DNA of 64,000 bases from Nocardioides thalensis (lineage in GTDB: Bacteria > Actinomycetota > Actinomycetes > Propionibacteriales > Nocardioidaceae): positions 124,001 through 188,000 of the forward strand of contig NZ_JACCFP010000001.1 in NCBI RefSeq assembly GCF_013410655.1, given 5' to 3'. This document shows, one piece after another, positions 8,539-17,291 of the stretch. Each line of letters opens with the position of its first letter. Within the stretch, counting starts at the first letter, position 1. The notes beneath the pieces are model-generated. The model saw only the letters and a list, made by a program, of their open reading frames with translations. It ran no database searches and had not been told where the DNA came from. Both the position numbers and the translations under genes were made by a program.

Positions 8539-9536
8539 GCACGCCGCACGCACGAGGGGTCGTGGTGGTGACCGGAGGCACCTCCGGCGTGGGCCGCGCG
8601 GCGGCGCGCGCGTTCGCCGACGAGGGCCACCCGGTCGTCGTGCTCGCCCGCGGGCAGGACGCGCTCGACGCGACCGAGGCGGAGCTGAAGGACCGGCAGC
8701 CCGAGTGCCGCGCGATGCGGGTCGACGTCACGGACCGGGTCGCCGTCGACGCCGCGGCCGATCGGATCGAGCACGAGGTCGGCCCGATCGAGGTCTGGGT
8801 CAACTCCGCGATGGTCACGGTCATGGGCGACTTCGAGGACGTCGACCCCGACGACTTCGACCGCGTCGTCGCCGTCGTCTTCGGGGGTACGGCGAACGGG
8901 ACCCGCGCCGCACTGCGCTGTATGCGCCCCCGTGGTCGCGGCCGGGTCGTGCAGGTTGGCAGCGCGCTCGCCTACCGCGGCATCCCGCTGCAGTCGGCGT
9001 ACTGCGCCGGGAAGCACGCCGTGCAGGGACTGTCGGACTCCCTGCGCAGCGAGCTGTTGCACCAGGGCAGCGCGATCACCGTGAGCGAGGTCAACCTGCC
9101 GGCGGTCAACACCCCGCAGTTCGACATGTGCCGCAACCTGCTCGACGCCGCGCCGCAGCCGGTGCCGCCGATCTTCCAGCCGGAGGTCGCCGCCGACGCG
9201 ATCCTCTACGCCGCGCGCACCGGCGAGCGCGCCGTGCAGGTCTCGTTCGTCACCACCCGCACCGTGCTCGCCGACCGGATCTTCCCCGGTGCGCTCGACC
9301 GGGTGCTGAAGGAGACGGGCTACGACGGCCAGCAGGTCGAGCGGCCGGTCCGTGACGGCGACAACCTCTGGGAGCCGCTGCCCGGCGACCACGGCTGCCA
9401 CGGGTCGTTCGACGACCGGGCCCGATCGCTCTCGGCCCAGGAGCTGCTGCGCCACACGCCGCTCGGCGCCGGGGCGCGGGTGGCCGGCGTCGTCGGCCGC
9501 CGGGTCGGCGCCCGGATCCTCCAACGCCTGGTCTGA
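8535..9536 (+). CDS. SDR family oxidoreductase
   Basis: Short-chain dehydrogenase of 333 residues. TGGTSGVG near the N-terminus is the NADP-binding glycine motif, and the catalytic Ser-Tyr-Lys are in GSALAYRG..SAYCAGK. The protein is about 80 residues longer than classical SDRs; the extra C-terminal part (DGQQVERPVRDG onwards) resembles actinobacterial long SDRs with a terminal amphipathic helix, often written as glucose/ribitol-dehydrogenase-like. Coupled to the FAD oxidoreductase. Substrate not known. Confidence 0.85.
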   Translation: MSTPHARGVVVVTGGTSGVGRAAARAFADEGHPVVVLARGQDALDATEAELKDRQPECRAMRVDVTDRVAVDAAADRIEHEVGPIEVWVNSAMVTVMGDFEDVDPDDFDRVVAVVFGGTANGTRAALRCMRPRGRGRVVQVGSALAYRGIPLQSAYCAGKHAVQGLSDSLRSELLHQGSAITVSEVNLPAVNTPQFDMCRNLLDAAPQPVPPIFQPEVAADAILYAARTGERAVQVSFVTTRTVLADRIFPGALDRVLKETGYDGQQVERPVRDGDNLWEPLPGDHGCHGSFDDRARSLSAQELLRHTPLGAGARVAGVVGRRVGARILQRLV

Positions 9537-9576
9537 CAGAGGACATGCCGCGGCCCGCTGCGGGTACCTCGGACCC

Positions 9577-10074
9577 ATGAGCCGCACATCGAGGGTCTTC
9601 CACTGCCGTCCCGACGACGTCTTCGACGTGCTCGCGGACGGGTGGAGCTACGCGACGTGGGTCGTGGGCGCGGCCCGGATCCGCGACGTCGACGAGGCGT
9701 GGCCCGAGCCGGGCAGCCGGATCCACCACTCCGTGGGCGCGTGGCCGCTGCTGATCAGCGACACCACCTCGGTCGAGGCGGTCGACCGGCCGCACGAGAT
9801 CGTGCTGACCGTGCGGGCATGGCCGGCCGGCGAGGGCAAGGTGCACATCGGCTGCGAGCCGATCGGCGCCGACAAGACCCGGGTGACGATGTGGGAGGAC
9901 GCCTCGTCCGGCCCCGCGCAGCTCATCATCAAGCCGGTCCGCGACGTGCTCCTCTCGCTGCGCAACGTCGAGGCGCTGCGCCGGCTCTCGCACCTCGCCG
10001 AGAGCCGGGCCCGCCGGGCCGACGACACCAACGGCGACGGCTCGGTCGCCAAGGTCCGGTCGCCCGGGACCTGA
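9577..10074 (+). CDS. SRPBCC family (polyketide cyclase/START-like) protein
   Basis: A 165-residue single-domain protein that starts SRTSRVFHCRPDDVFDVLADGWSY and alternates beta strands with a long C-terminal helix, as in the Bet v1/START fold that binds hydrophobic ligands. It has no membrane segment. It follows the FAD/SDR pair by 40 bp in the same direction and may serve the same pathway. It is convergent with the ABC exporter genes, with 17 bp between stops. Confidence 0.8.
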   Translation: MSRTSRVFHCRPDDVFDVLADGWSYATWVVGAARIRDVDEAWPEPGSRIHHSVGAWPLLISDTTSVEAVDRPHEIVLTVRAWPAGEGKVHIGCEPIGADKTRVTMWEDASSGPAQLIIKPVRDVLLSLRNVEALRRLSHLAESRARRADDTNGDGSVAKVRSPGT

Positions 10075-10091
10075 GCCGCCGCCCCTGGCGT

Positions 10092-12503
10092 TCAGTCGAG
10101 CGCCAGCCCCGCAGCAGGCGCGACCCGCGCCGCTCGTCGGGCCGGCAGCACGCAGGCGACCAGGCCGGCGACCGCCGCGATGACGACGGTCAGGGCCAGC
10201 TGCCACCCTGGGAGGACCAGGTCGGCGCCCGCGGCCACTGGCTCGATCATCGCCTCGACGCCGAACCCGGCGAACGCGACGCCGAGCGTCGTGCCCAGCA
10301 GGGTCGCGACGACGGCGAGCAGCACCGCCTCGGTCGCGAGCATCGTCCGCAGCTGACGTCGGGTGAGCCCGAGCGCACGCAGCAGGGCGTGCTCCCGGCC
10401 GCGCTCGAGCACCGACAGCCCGAGAGTGTTGGCGATGCCGACGAGGGCGATCACGACCGCCACGGCGAGCAGCCCGACTATGCTGCCGGTCATCACGTCG
10501 AGCTGCAGGTCGACGTACTCCCGCTTGACCAGGCCGTTCTCGACGTCGGCCGACCGGGCCAGGGCGGTCAGCATGCTGCCGAGCTCCTCGCCGTCGGCCC
10601 CGTCGGTGGCGCGCACCCACACCGCCCTCAGCTCGGGGGTCGCGGTCAGCTCCGCGAGCGTCGCCGGAGTGACGAGCGCGGCGTCGCCGAACCCCTCGTC
10701 CCCGACGACGCGCAGCTCCTGCTCGCGGTCGCCGACGCGCATGGTGACCCGGCGCGGCAGGTCGGCGGCGAGCTCCCGGGAGACGCGGAGCTGCCGGTCG
10801 TCGGTGGCGAGCACCGGCGAGTGCGTGACCTCGCCGGCCTCCGGGGCCAGCACGGTGACCGGCCCGTCCGCGCCCTCGACCTCGGCGACCACGCCGCGGA
10901 TCGCCACCGCGTCCTCGACGCCGGGGGTGTCGAGGACACCGGTCAGCACGTCGTCGGGGAGGTTCGCGGCGGGCGAGGTGACCGCGACGTCGATCGGGTG
11001 GTCCCTGTCCATCAGGCCGTCGAGAGCCCCGCGCGCGCTGGCCGTGCCGGTCAGCACCGCCGTGGTCAGCGTGACGCCGATCAGCAGCGAGGCCGCGGTC
11101 GCGGCGGTACGGCGCGGGTTGCGCACCGCGTTGACGCCTGCGAGACGGCCGGCCGGACCGAGCACGCGCCGGAGCGCGGTGCCGGCCGCGCGGATCAGCC
11201 CGGGCACCAGGACCGGGCCGAGCACGAGCACTCCCGCGAACGTCACCACGCCACCCACCAGCAGCGCTGGGAGGGCGTGTGCGACCACCGAGAGCACGAG
11301 CAGGACGAAGCCGGTCGCCACCGTCGCCACACCGGCCGCGAGCCGCCGCCGGCCGGTGCCGGTCGCGACGGACGCCGAGTCGTCGGGCCGGAGCGCGGCC
11401 AGCGGGCTCATGCCTGCGACCCGGCGGGTCGGCAGCGAGGCCGCCAGCAGCGTCACCGCGATCCCGACCGCAGCAGCGCCGAGCACCCAGCCGGCGCCCA
11501 CCTCGGCCCGACCGAGCAGCACGTCGGGCCAGGCGGAGCGGACGAGGGCGACCAGGCCGTGCCCGGCGCCGAGACCGGCGACGGCGCCGACCGCCGCGGC
11601 GACGACACCCAGGGCCAGCGACTCGAGCCGCACCGCGCGCACCAGCTGGCGGCGGGTCGCGCCCACGCAGCGCAGCAGCGCGAGGTCCCGCGCACGCTGG
11701 GCGAACAGGATCGCGAACGTGTTGTTGATGACGATGACCGCGACGGTGAGCGCGATCGTGGCGAAGACGAGCAGCACGATGCGGGCGACGTCGACGCCGT
11801 TGTTGACCTCCTTCTGCACGCGGCGCACGAAGTCGGCGACGGTCAGCGCGTCTCCGCCGCGGGCGATCCCCTCGACGACGGCGACCTCGGCGTCGTGGTC
11901 GCCGGGTCCCGCCCACGCGACGCTGCTGACGTAGAGAGAGTCCTCCCACCGCACCAGGTCGTCCCACCGCAGCCACACGGCGGCAGAGGAGAAGGCCGAC
12001 GGCGACTCGGCGAGCCCGACGACCTCGACGTCGAGCGCGCGATCGCCGGTGCCGATCGTGAGCCGATCGCCGACGACCACGCCGGCGGCGCGCGCCGCGT
12101 CGTCGTCGACGAGCGCCTCGCCCGACCGCTCGGGGAAGCGACCGTCCTCGAGCAGCTGCCAGCGCCGATCGGCCGGGTCGGGCACCTGCGCGATGTCGGC
12201 CTCGGCGTCGAGGACGGTGCCGTCCCGCGCGACGGGCTGCATGGTCCAGCCGACCAGCCACGCGTCGGCGTCGTGCCCGGCCGCCTCGTCCAGGAGCCGT
12301 ACGGCGTCCTCGGCCGGCGGCTTGTCGACCACCACGTCGGCGCCGGCGTAGGGCTCGTCGAGTCCCGCGACCAAGCCGTCGCGCGCGGCCGAGGACAGCG
12401 CGGCGGTCACCACGACGAAGGCGACGCCGATCGCGACGGCGAGCAGGGCGGCGACGTACCTGCGCGCGTGGACGCGGAGCGACGCCAGGAGCACGGTGCG
12501 CAT
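10092..12503 (-). CDS. FtsX/MacB-type ABC transporter permease
   Basis: An 803-residue permease with the tandem FtsX layout. There is an N-terminal helix (about 18-38), a large extracytoplasmic domain, three helices, then the same pattern repeated and a last pair of helices ending in VACVLPARRAARVAPAAGL. The FAQRARDLALLRCVGATRRQL and LERGREHALLRALGLTRRQL segments are the duplicated FtsX signature. Such permeases export lipids or peptides or pull on envelope proteins by mechanotransmission. It shares one base with the upstream ATPase gene. Confidence 0.92.
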   Translation of the reverse strand: MRTVLLASLRVHARRYVAALLAVAIGVAFVVVTAALSSAARDGLVAGLDEPYAGADVVVDKPPAEDAVRLLDEAAGHDADAWLVGWTMQPVARDGTVLDAEADIAQVPDPADRRWQLLEDGRFPERSGEALVDDDAARAAGVVVGDRLTIGTGDRALDVEVVGLAESPSAFSSAAVWLRWDDLVRWEDSLYVSSVAWAGPGDHDAEVAVVEGIARGGDALTVADFVRRVQKEVNNGVDVARIVLLVFATIALTVAVIVINNTFAILFAQRARDLALLRCVGATRRQLVRAVRLESLALGVVAAAVGAVAGLGAGHGLVALVRSAWPDVLLGRAEVGAGWVLGAAAVGIAVTLLAASLPTRRVAGMSPLAALRPDDSASVATGTGRRRLAAGVATVATGFVLLVLSVVAHALPALLVGGVVTFAGVLVLGPVLVPGLIRAAGTALRRVLGPAGRLAGVNAVRNPRRTAATAASLLIGVTLTTAVLTGTASARGALDGLMDRDHPIDVAVTSPAANLPDDVLTGVLDTPGVEDAVAIRGVVAEVEGADGPVTVLAPEAGEVTHSPVLATDDRQLRVSRELAADLPRRVTMRVGDREQELRVVGDEGFGDAALVTPATLAELTATPELRAVWVRATDGADGEELGSMLTALARSADVENGLVKREYVDLQLDVMTGSIVGLLAVAVVIALVGIANTLGLSVLERGREHALLRALGLTRRQLRTMLATEAVLLAVVATLLGTTLGVAFAGFGVEAMIEPVAAGADLVLPGWQLALTVVIAAVAGLVACVLPARRAARVAPAAGLALD

Positions 12504-13261
12504 CAGGCGGCACCGCCCTTGAGGGCCGCGACCAGCTCGGCCGGTGTGGGCTCGGTCAGGCGCGCAGTGATGCGGCCGTCGGCCAGCACCACCACGTCGT
12601 CGGCGTACGCCGCGGCGTCCAGCTCGTGCGTCACCATGACCACCGTCTGGCCCAGCTCGCGCACCGACCTGCGCAGGAAGGAGAGGACCTCGGCGGAGGC
12701 CGAGCTGTCGAGGTTGCCGGTCGGCTCGTCGGCGAAGACGATCGCGGGCCGGGCCACGAGCGCCCGTGCGATCGCGACGCGCTGCTGCTGGCCGCCGGAC
12801 AGCTCGGCGGGTCGGTGGCCGAGGCGGTCGGTAAGCCCGAGGGTCTCGACCACCTCGTCGAACCGGCCGCGCAGCTCGCCCGGCGTGCGGCCCGCGAGCT
12901 CGAGCGGGAGCCAGATGTTCTGCTCGGCGGTGAGCATCGGCAGCAGGTTGAACGCCTGGAAGACGAAGCCCACGTGGTCGCGCCGGAAGCGGGTCAGGTC
13001 GTCGTCGCTCAGGGCCTCCAGGCGGGTGCCGGCCACGGTGACCTCGCCGGCGGTGGGCTGGTCGAGCCCGGCGAGGCAGTGCATGAGGGTCGACTTGCCG
13101 GAGCCGGACGGCCCCATGATCGCGGTGAACCGGCCGGGGGCGAGGTCGAGGTCGACGCCGCGCAGGGCGTGCACCTCGACGCCGCCGCGGCCGTAAGTCT
13201 TGGCGAGCCCGCGGGCGCTGGCCGCGGTCGTGGTGGAGGCATTCGTGTCGGTGAGGGTCAT
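12503..13261 (-). CDS. ABC transporter ATP-binding protein, LolD/MacB type
   Basis: A 252-residue ATPase with Walker A GPSGSGKST (50-58), a Q-loop in FVFQAFNLLPMLTA, signature LSGGQQQR, Walker B IVFADEPTGNLDS and a switch His in VTHELDA. The NLLP and GNLDS wording is typical of the MacB/LolD/FtsE branch that partners FtsX-type permeases. It is the first gene of the pair. The two-component genes follow upstream by 76 bp and presumably control it. Confidence 0.93.
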   Translation of the reverse strand: MTLTDTNASTTTAASARGLAKTYGRGGVEVHALRGVDLDLAPGRFTAIMGPSGSGKSTLMHCLAGLDQPTAGEVTVAGTRLEALSDDDLTRFRRDHVGFVFQAFNLLPMLTAEQNIWLPLELAGRTPGELRGRFDEVVETLGLTDRLGHRPAELSGGQQQRVAIARALVARPAIVFADEPTGNLDSSASAEVLSFLRRSVRELGQTVVMVTHELDAAAYADDVVVLADGRITARLTEPTPAELVAALKGGAA

Positions 13262-13337
13262 GCCGACGAGCCTCGTCGCCGGCGGCGTCGGAGTCGTCGG
13301 GCCGCAGTTTGATCCCGCCGTACGACGAGGGTCTGAC

Positions 13338-14006
13338 TCAGGAGGGCCGGACCAGCCCGGTCTCGTAGGCGAGGACCACCAGCTGCACGCGGTCGCGCGA
13401 GCCGGTCTTGGCGAGCAGCCGGCCGACGTGCGTCTTGACCGTCGCCTCGGAGACGGTGAAGGCCTCGGCGATCTCGGTGTTGGACAGGCCGCGGCCGACG
13501 AGCACCAGCACCTCGTGCTCGCGCTCGGTCAGGGAGTCGAGCCGCCGGTCGGGAGGAGGGGCGGCGGGATCGGGCAGCGCTGCTGCGAAGTGCTCGAGCA
13601 GGCGTCGCGTGGTGCTCGGCGCCACGACGGAGTCGCCCGCGTGCACGGCGCGGACCGCGCCGAGCAGAGTCTCCGGGTTCGCGTCCTTGAGCAGGAACGC
13701 GGCCGCGCCAGCCTTGATGGCGGCGAACGCGTACTCGTCGAGGTCGAACGTCGTCAGCACGATCACCTGCGGCCCGTCGCCGCGCGCGGCGAGCAGCCGG
13801 GTCGCCTCCACGCCGTCCATCCGCGGCATCCGCACGTCCATCAGCACGACGTCGCAGCGGGTGGCGGCCAGCCGCTCGACCGCCTCGCGGCCGTCGCCGG
13901 CCTCGCCGACCACCTCGAGGTCGGGCTGGCTGTCGATGAGCATCCGGAAGCCGGCGCGCACCAGCTCCTGGTCGTCGACGAGGAAGACCCGGATCGGCTC
14001 ACTCAC
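13338..14006 (-). CDS. NarL/LuxR-family response regulator
   Basis: A 222-residue regulator. The receiver domain has the acidic pair Asp11/Asp12, phospho-acceptor Asp57 in VLMDVRMP and the conserved Lys in FLLKDA. A LuxR helix-turn-helix spans about 155-215 (LTEREHEVL..GLSNTEIAEAF..SEATVKTHVGRLL). It overlaps the histidine kinase gene by four bases and probably controls the adjacent exporter in response to an envelope signal. Confidence 0.94.
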   Translation of the reverse strand: MSEPIRVFLVDDQELVRAGFRMLIDSQPDLEVVGEAGDGREAVERLAATRCDVVLMDVRMPRMDGVEATRLLAARGDGPQVIVLTTFDLDEYAFAAIKAGAAAFLLKDANPETLLGAVRAVHAGDSVVAPSTTRRLLEHFAAALPDPAAPPPDRRLDSLTEREHEVLVLVGRGLSNTEIAEAFTVSEATVKTHVGRLLAKTGSRDRVQLVVLAYETGLVRPS

Positions 14007-15190
14007 TGCTTGCTCCCGCCCGCCACCCCGCGGGTGGCGCCTTTGTGGGGGATCCTCGCCACGACCTCGAAGCCGCCGCCGGCGCGGGGTCCGGCGCGGA
14101 ACGTGCCACCGTGCACAGCCGCCCGCTCGCGCATCCCGGCGATGCCGTGGCCCCGCCCGTCGTCGGGCGCCGTCGCGCCGCGTCCGTCATCGGTGACGGT
14201 GACGTCGACGGCGTCGGCAGCGACGCGGACCGCGACGCGGGCCCGGGCCTCGGGACCGGCGTGCTTGCGGACGTTGGTCAGCGCCTCCTGCACGATGCGG
14301 TACGCCGCCAGCCCCACGCCTGGCGGGACCTGGACGTCGGCGCCGGGGAGGTCGGCGGAGACGCCCTCCTCGCCGGCCACGAGGCGCGGGAGGTCGGAGA
14401 GGGTCGGCACCGGAGCGGTGCCGGTGTCGTCGGACCGCAGCAGCCCGAGCAGGCTGCGCATCTCGGTCAGGGACTGGCGACCGGTCTCGGAGATGGTCGC
14501 GAGCGCACGGCCGGCGGTCTCGGGGGAGGTGGCGGCCGCATAGCGGGCACCGTCGGCCTGCACCACGATCGTGGTCAGCCCGTGCGCGACGACGTCGTGC
14601 ATCTCGCGGGCGATCCGGGCCCGCTCCTCCTGCGCGGCCAGCTCGACCCGCTGCTCGGCGTCGCGGGCGATCCGCTCGCCCCGCTCGATGAGCGCGGCGA
14701 CGTACGCCTCCCGGGTGCGGCCGAGCGCACCGAGCGCCCAGGCCGCGACCACCACGGTGACCATGCTGAGGAAGTAGGACACGTAGGCGGCGCGGCTGGT
14801 TTCGTCGTACTCCTTGAGCCAGTCCCAGGACGCCACGCCGGCGGCCGCGAAGCCGACGACGACCGCGGCCGCCGTCGCCGCGGGCCGGCCGTAGCGCGCC
14901 ACCGAGTAGAGCGCGATCGGGAACGCCGCCTGGCCGCTGGTCGGGAGGTCCAGCACCGCCACCTGGGCGAGGCTGGCCATCGCGATCGCGGCGAAGACCA
15001 GCGCCGGGCGGCGGCGGCGCCACAGCAGCGGCAGGGTCTCGAGCAGGATGAAGACGCCCACGTCGACCGACTCGTTGACGAGGAACGCGAGCGCCGGCAG
15101 CGCGAGCACGGCGACCAGCGCGACGTCGAACCAGCGCTCGCCGCGCGGCCCCAGCCGCCACGGCTGGCGGTCGGTGGTCAGCGCGGTCAC
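14003..15190 (-). CDS. sensor histidine kinase (HisKA_3 type)
   Basis: A 395-residue membrane kinase. About five helices cover residues 15-170 with only short loops, so it probably senses membrane state rather than a soluble ligand. The phospho-accepting His is in REMHDVVAHG, and an HATPase domain with TDDGRG and GHGIAGMRERAA follows. This is the LiaS/VraS/DesK-like layout. Start GTG 15190 is chosen because a TACCGT hexamer lies six bases upstream and the longer reading frame has no initiation signal. Confidence 0.92.
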   Translation of the reverse strand: MTALTTDRQPWRLGPRGERWFDVALVAVLALPALAFLVNESVDVGVFILLETLPLLWRRRRPALVFAAIAMASLAQVAVLDLPTSGQAAFPIALYSVARYGRPAATAAAVVVGFAAAGVASWDWLKEYDETSRAAYVSYFLSMVTVVVAAWALGALGRTREAYVAALIERGERIARDAEQRVELAAQEERARIAREMHDVVAHGLTTIVVQADGARYAAATSPETAGRALATISETGRQSLTEMRSLLGLLRSDDTGTAPVPTLSDLPRLVAGEEGVSADLPGADVQVPPGVGLAAYRIVQEALTNVRKHAGPEARARVAVRVAADAVDVTVTDDGRGATAPDDGRGHGIAGMRERAAVHGGTFRAGPRAGGGFEVVARIPHKGATRGVAGGSKQ

Positions 15191-15196
15191 GCCGCC

Positions 15197-15202
15197 ACGG
15201 TA
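15197..15202 (-). promoter_or_regulatory. -10 box of the two-component operon, leaderless
   Basis: Minus-strand TACCGT lies 6 nt before the GTG at 15190. Confidence 0.5.
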
Positions 15203-15283
15203 GACGGGCGCCGGGGTGCGGACGTCAGACCGTGGGTGGATCCCCGGGTCGGACCCGGGTCGCACCTGTCAGGCCTGGTGGGG

Positions 15284-15694
15284 TCACGCCATCTTGTCGG
15301 CGAGCACGATCCAGGTGAAGAACGAGATGCCGAGCAGCATCCCGACGTGGCCGAGGATGGACAGGCCGGGTCCCTGGCCCCAGGAGTCGCCGGTGGCGTC
15401 GGCGGCGTGCTTGCTCGGGCGCGCCATCCAGCGGCCGAGGATCAGCAGCCCGATGGCGACCTCGATCCACCAGGCGACGAGGGTCACGATGCCGAGCGTG
15501 GTGCCGGGAGAGCTGAGGTAGAAGATCCAGGTCCCGAGAGCGACGATGCCCATGAGCGTGTGGGCGTTGACGATCTCGTGCGGGACCGTGGCGTGGCCCG
15601 CTTGGCTCTGCTCGTTGGACAACCGCGACCGGGTCAGCAGCACGACCACGGCTGCCAGGCCGGTGAGGAGCCACACGGCGTTGTCGAGATTCAT
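15284..15694 (-). CDS. small four-helix membrane protein
   Basis: A 136-residue protein starting MNLDNAVWLLTGLAAVVVLL. I see four hydrophobic helices (about 5-21, 44-63, 70-90, 112-133), with short polar loops and a cytoplasmic RPSKHAAD segment. The ATG at 15694 gives a compact membrane protein; longer frames add a Cys/Arg-rich, non-membrane extension that looks spurious. I do not recognise a named family and give no function. It sits alone between the two-component system and the DUF4177 operon. Confidence 0.65.
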   Translation of the reverse strand: MNLDNAVWLLTGLAAVVVLLTRSRLSNEQSQAGHATVPHEIVNAHTLMGIVALGTWIFYLSSPGTTLGIVTLVAWWIEVAIGLLILGRWMARPSKHAADATGDSWGQGPGLSILGHVGMLLGISFFTWIVLADKMA

Positions 15695-15760
15695 CCGGGC
15701 ATCGTGGCACAACCCGTGACCGGCGCCACAGCACCGTGTCCACCGCCGGGACGGGCTGAG

Positions 15761-15766
15761 TAGGGT
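15761..15766 (+). promoter_or_regulatory. -10 box of the DUF4177 gene, leaderless
   Basis: TAGGGT, 7 nt before ATG 15774. Confidence 0.55.
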
Positions 15767-15773
15767 GCGGGGC

Positions 15774-15926
15774 ATGACCAAGTGGGAGTACCAGGTGGCG
15801 CCCGTCCTCAACCACGCCGCGGCGCAGATCCTCAACAACTTCGGCCAGGACGGCTGGGAGCTCGTCACCCTCGTCCCGAGCCCGCAGGGCAACGACATCG
15901 CCTACTTCAAGCGCCCGGCCGAGTGA
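15774..15926 (+). CDS. DUF4177 small protein (Rv3678A-like)
   Basis: A 50-residue protein, MTKWEYQVAPVL to YFKRPAE. The WEYQV start and the NNFGQDGWELVTLVP centre are the DUF4177 hallmark. No membrane segment. Its function is unknown. In mycobacteria a similar small gene also precedes the RidA-family gene, so the pairing is old. Confidence 0.85.
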   Translation: MTKWEYQVAPVLNHAAAQILNNFGQDGWELVTLVPSPQGNDIAYFKRPAE

Positions 15927-15942
15927 CGGGGCGGGCTGAGAC

Positions 15943-16401
15943 GTGACATCCCCCGAGGAGAACCTCGCCGCGCTCGGTCTCACGGTGCCCGACGTGGTGC
16001 CGCCGGTGGCGGTCTACGTCCCGGCGGTCCGGTCCGGCTCGCACGTGTTCACCGCCGGCCAGCTCCCGATGCGCGACGGCCAGCTCATCGCCACCGGCAA
16101 GGTCGGTGGCTCGGTGACGCCGGAGGAGGCCTACGAGTGCGCGAAGCAGTGCGCGCTCAACGGGATCGCCGCGATCAAGGCGGAGATCGGTGACCTGAGC
16201 GCCGTCAAGCGCGTCGTCAAGGTGGTCGTCTTCGTCGCGTCGACGCCCGAGTTCACCGCCCAGCCGGGCGTCGCCAACGGCGCGTCCGAGCTGCTCGGCG
16301 AGGCGTTCGGCGAGGCCGGCATCCACGCCCGGTCCGCGGTCGGCGTACCCGTGCTGCCGCTCGACGCTCCGGTCGAGGTCGAGCTGGTGGTCGAGGTCTG
16401 A
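15943..16401 (+). CDS. RidA/YjgF family protein (Rv3678c-like)
   Basis: A 152-residue single-domain protein. GSHVFTAGQLPMRDG and the later PVLPLDAPVEVELVVEV match the YjgF/YER057c/UK114 fold, which forms trimers and often deaminates reactive enamines or imines. The usual C-terminal IExxAxA is replaced by VELVVEV, as in the longer YjgF-like subfamily, so the classical RidA deaminase activity is not certain. GTG start; part of a tight operon running to the MBL hydrolase gene. Confidence 0.85.
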   Translation: MTSPEENLAALGLTVPDVVPPVAVYVPAVRSGSHVFTAGQLPMRDGQLIATGKVGGSVTPEEAYECAKQCALNGIAAIKAEIGDLSAVKRVVKVVVFVASTPEFTAQPGVANGASELLGEAFGEAGIHARSAVGVPVLPLDAPVEVELVVEV

Positions 16402-16403
16402 GG

Positions 16404-17291
16404 GTGCGGATCCCCCTGCCGCCGGTGCCGCTGCCCGACGACCTCGCGGCGATCGCACGTGAGTACGACGACGGCACCCGCGAGCCGGCCGAGCCCCGTG
16501 CGGCGGCAACGGTGGTGCTGCTCCGCGACGGCTCGGCCGAGTCGTCGGGGTCGCCGGAGGTCTACCTCCTCCGCCGGCACGTCACGATGGACTTCGCCGG
16601 CGGCATGTGCGTCTTCCCGGGCGGCGGCGTCGACCCGCGCGACTTCGACGCGTCCGTGCAGTGGGCGGGCCCGTCGCCGCAGGAGTGGGCGGAGTCGCTC
16701 GGCTGCGACGAGGAGCTGGCCCGGGCACTGGTGTGCGCCGCGGTGCGCGAGACGTTCGAGGAGTCCGGGGTCCTGCTCGCCGGCGCGTCGCCCGACGAGG
16801 TCGTCGCCGACACCACGGGTGAGGACTGGGAGGCCGACCGGGTCGCGCTGGAGTCGCGCGAGCTCGCGATGACCGACTTCCTCGCCCGTCGCGGGCTGGT
16901 GCTGCGCACCGACCTGCTCGGCGTCTGGGACGGCTGGCAGACGCCGGTCTTCGAGCCCAAGCGCTATCGCACGTGGTTCTTCGTCGCGCACCTCCCGGAG
17001 GGCCAGCGCACCCGCGACGTCTCGACCGAGTCGGACGCGGTCGTCTGGATGCCGGCCGCGGAGGCGGCCGACCGCGCCGACGCCGGCACCCTCGCGATGC
17101 TGCCGCCGACGTACCTCACCTGCCTCGAGGTCGGCCAGCACGGGACGGCCGGCGAGGTGTTCGCGGCCGCCGAGGGACGCACCGTCGACATGTTCACGCC
17201 TGCGGTCGAGCCGCTGGGGGAGGGCTTCACGCTGTCGATGCCCGACCGGCTCCGGCCCCTGGTCGCCGCGCGCCGGGGCGCGTCGTCGTGA
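16404..17291 (+). CDS. NUDIX hydrolase, NUDT19-like
   Basis: A 295-residue protein. The NUDIX box is split. GGGVDPRDFDASVQW opens it, and AAVRETFEESGVLL closes it about 35 residues later, a spacing typical of the NUDT19 group, which hydrolyses CoA and acyl-CoA esters. Arg-Glu and Glu-Glu of the metal site are intact. It lies 2 bp after the RidA gene and overlaps the MBL gene by GTGA. Confidence 0.83.
   Translation: MRIPLPPVPLPDDLAAIAREYDDGTREPAEPRAAATVVLLRDGSAESSGSPEVYLLRRHVTMDFAGGMCVFPGGGVDPRDFDASVQWAGPSPQEWAESLGCDEELARALVCAAVRETFEESGVLLAGASPDEVVADTTGEDWEADRVALESRELAMTDFLARRGLVLRTDLLGVWDGWQTPVFEPKRYRTWFFVAHLPEGQRTRDVSTESDAVVWMPAAEAADRADAGTLAMLPPTYLTCLEVGQHGTAGEVFAAAEGRTVDMFTPAVEPLGEGFTLSMPDRLRPLVAARRGASS

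Noticed and set aside
4651..8553. Apparent 1,300-codon minus-strand fusion upstream of the ArsA-like ATPase
   Set aside because: The extra N-terminal part is antisense to the FAD oxidoreductase gene and out of frame with the first ATPase. The genuine gene starts at 5817 with ATGA overlap.
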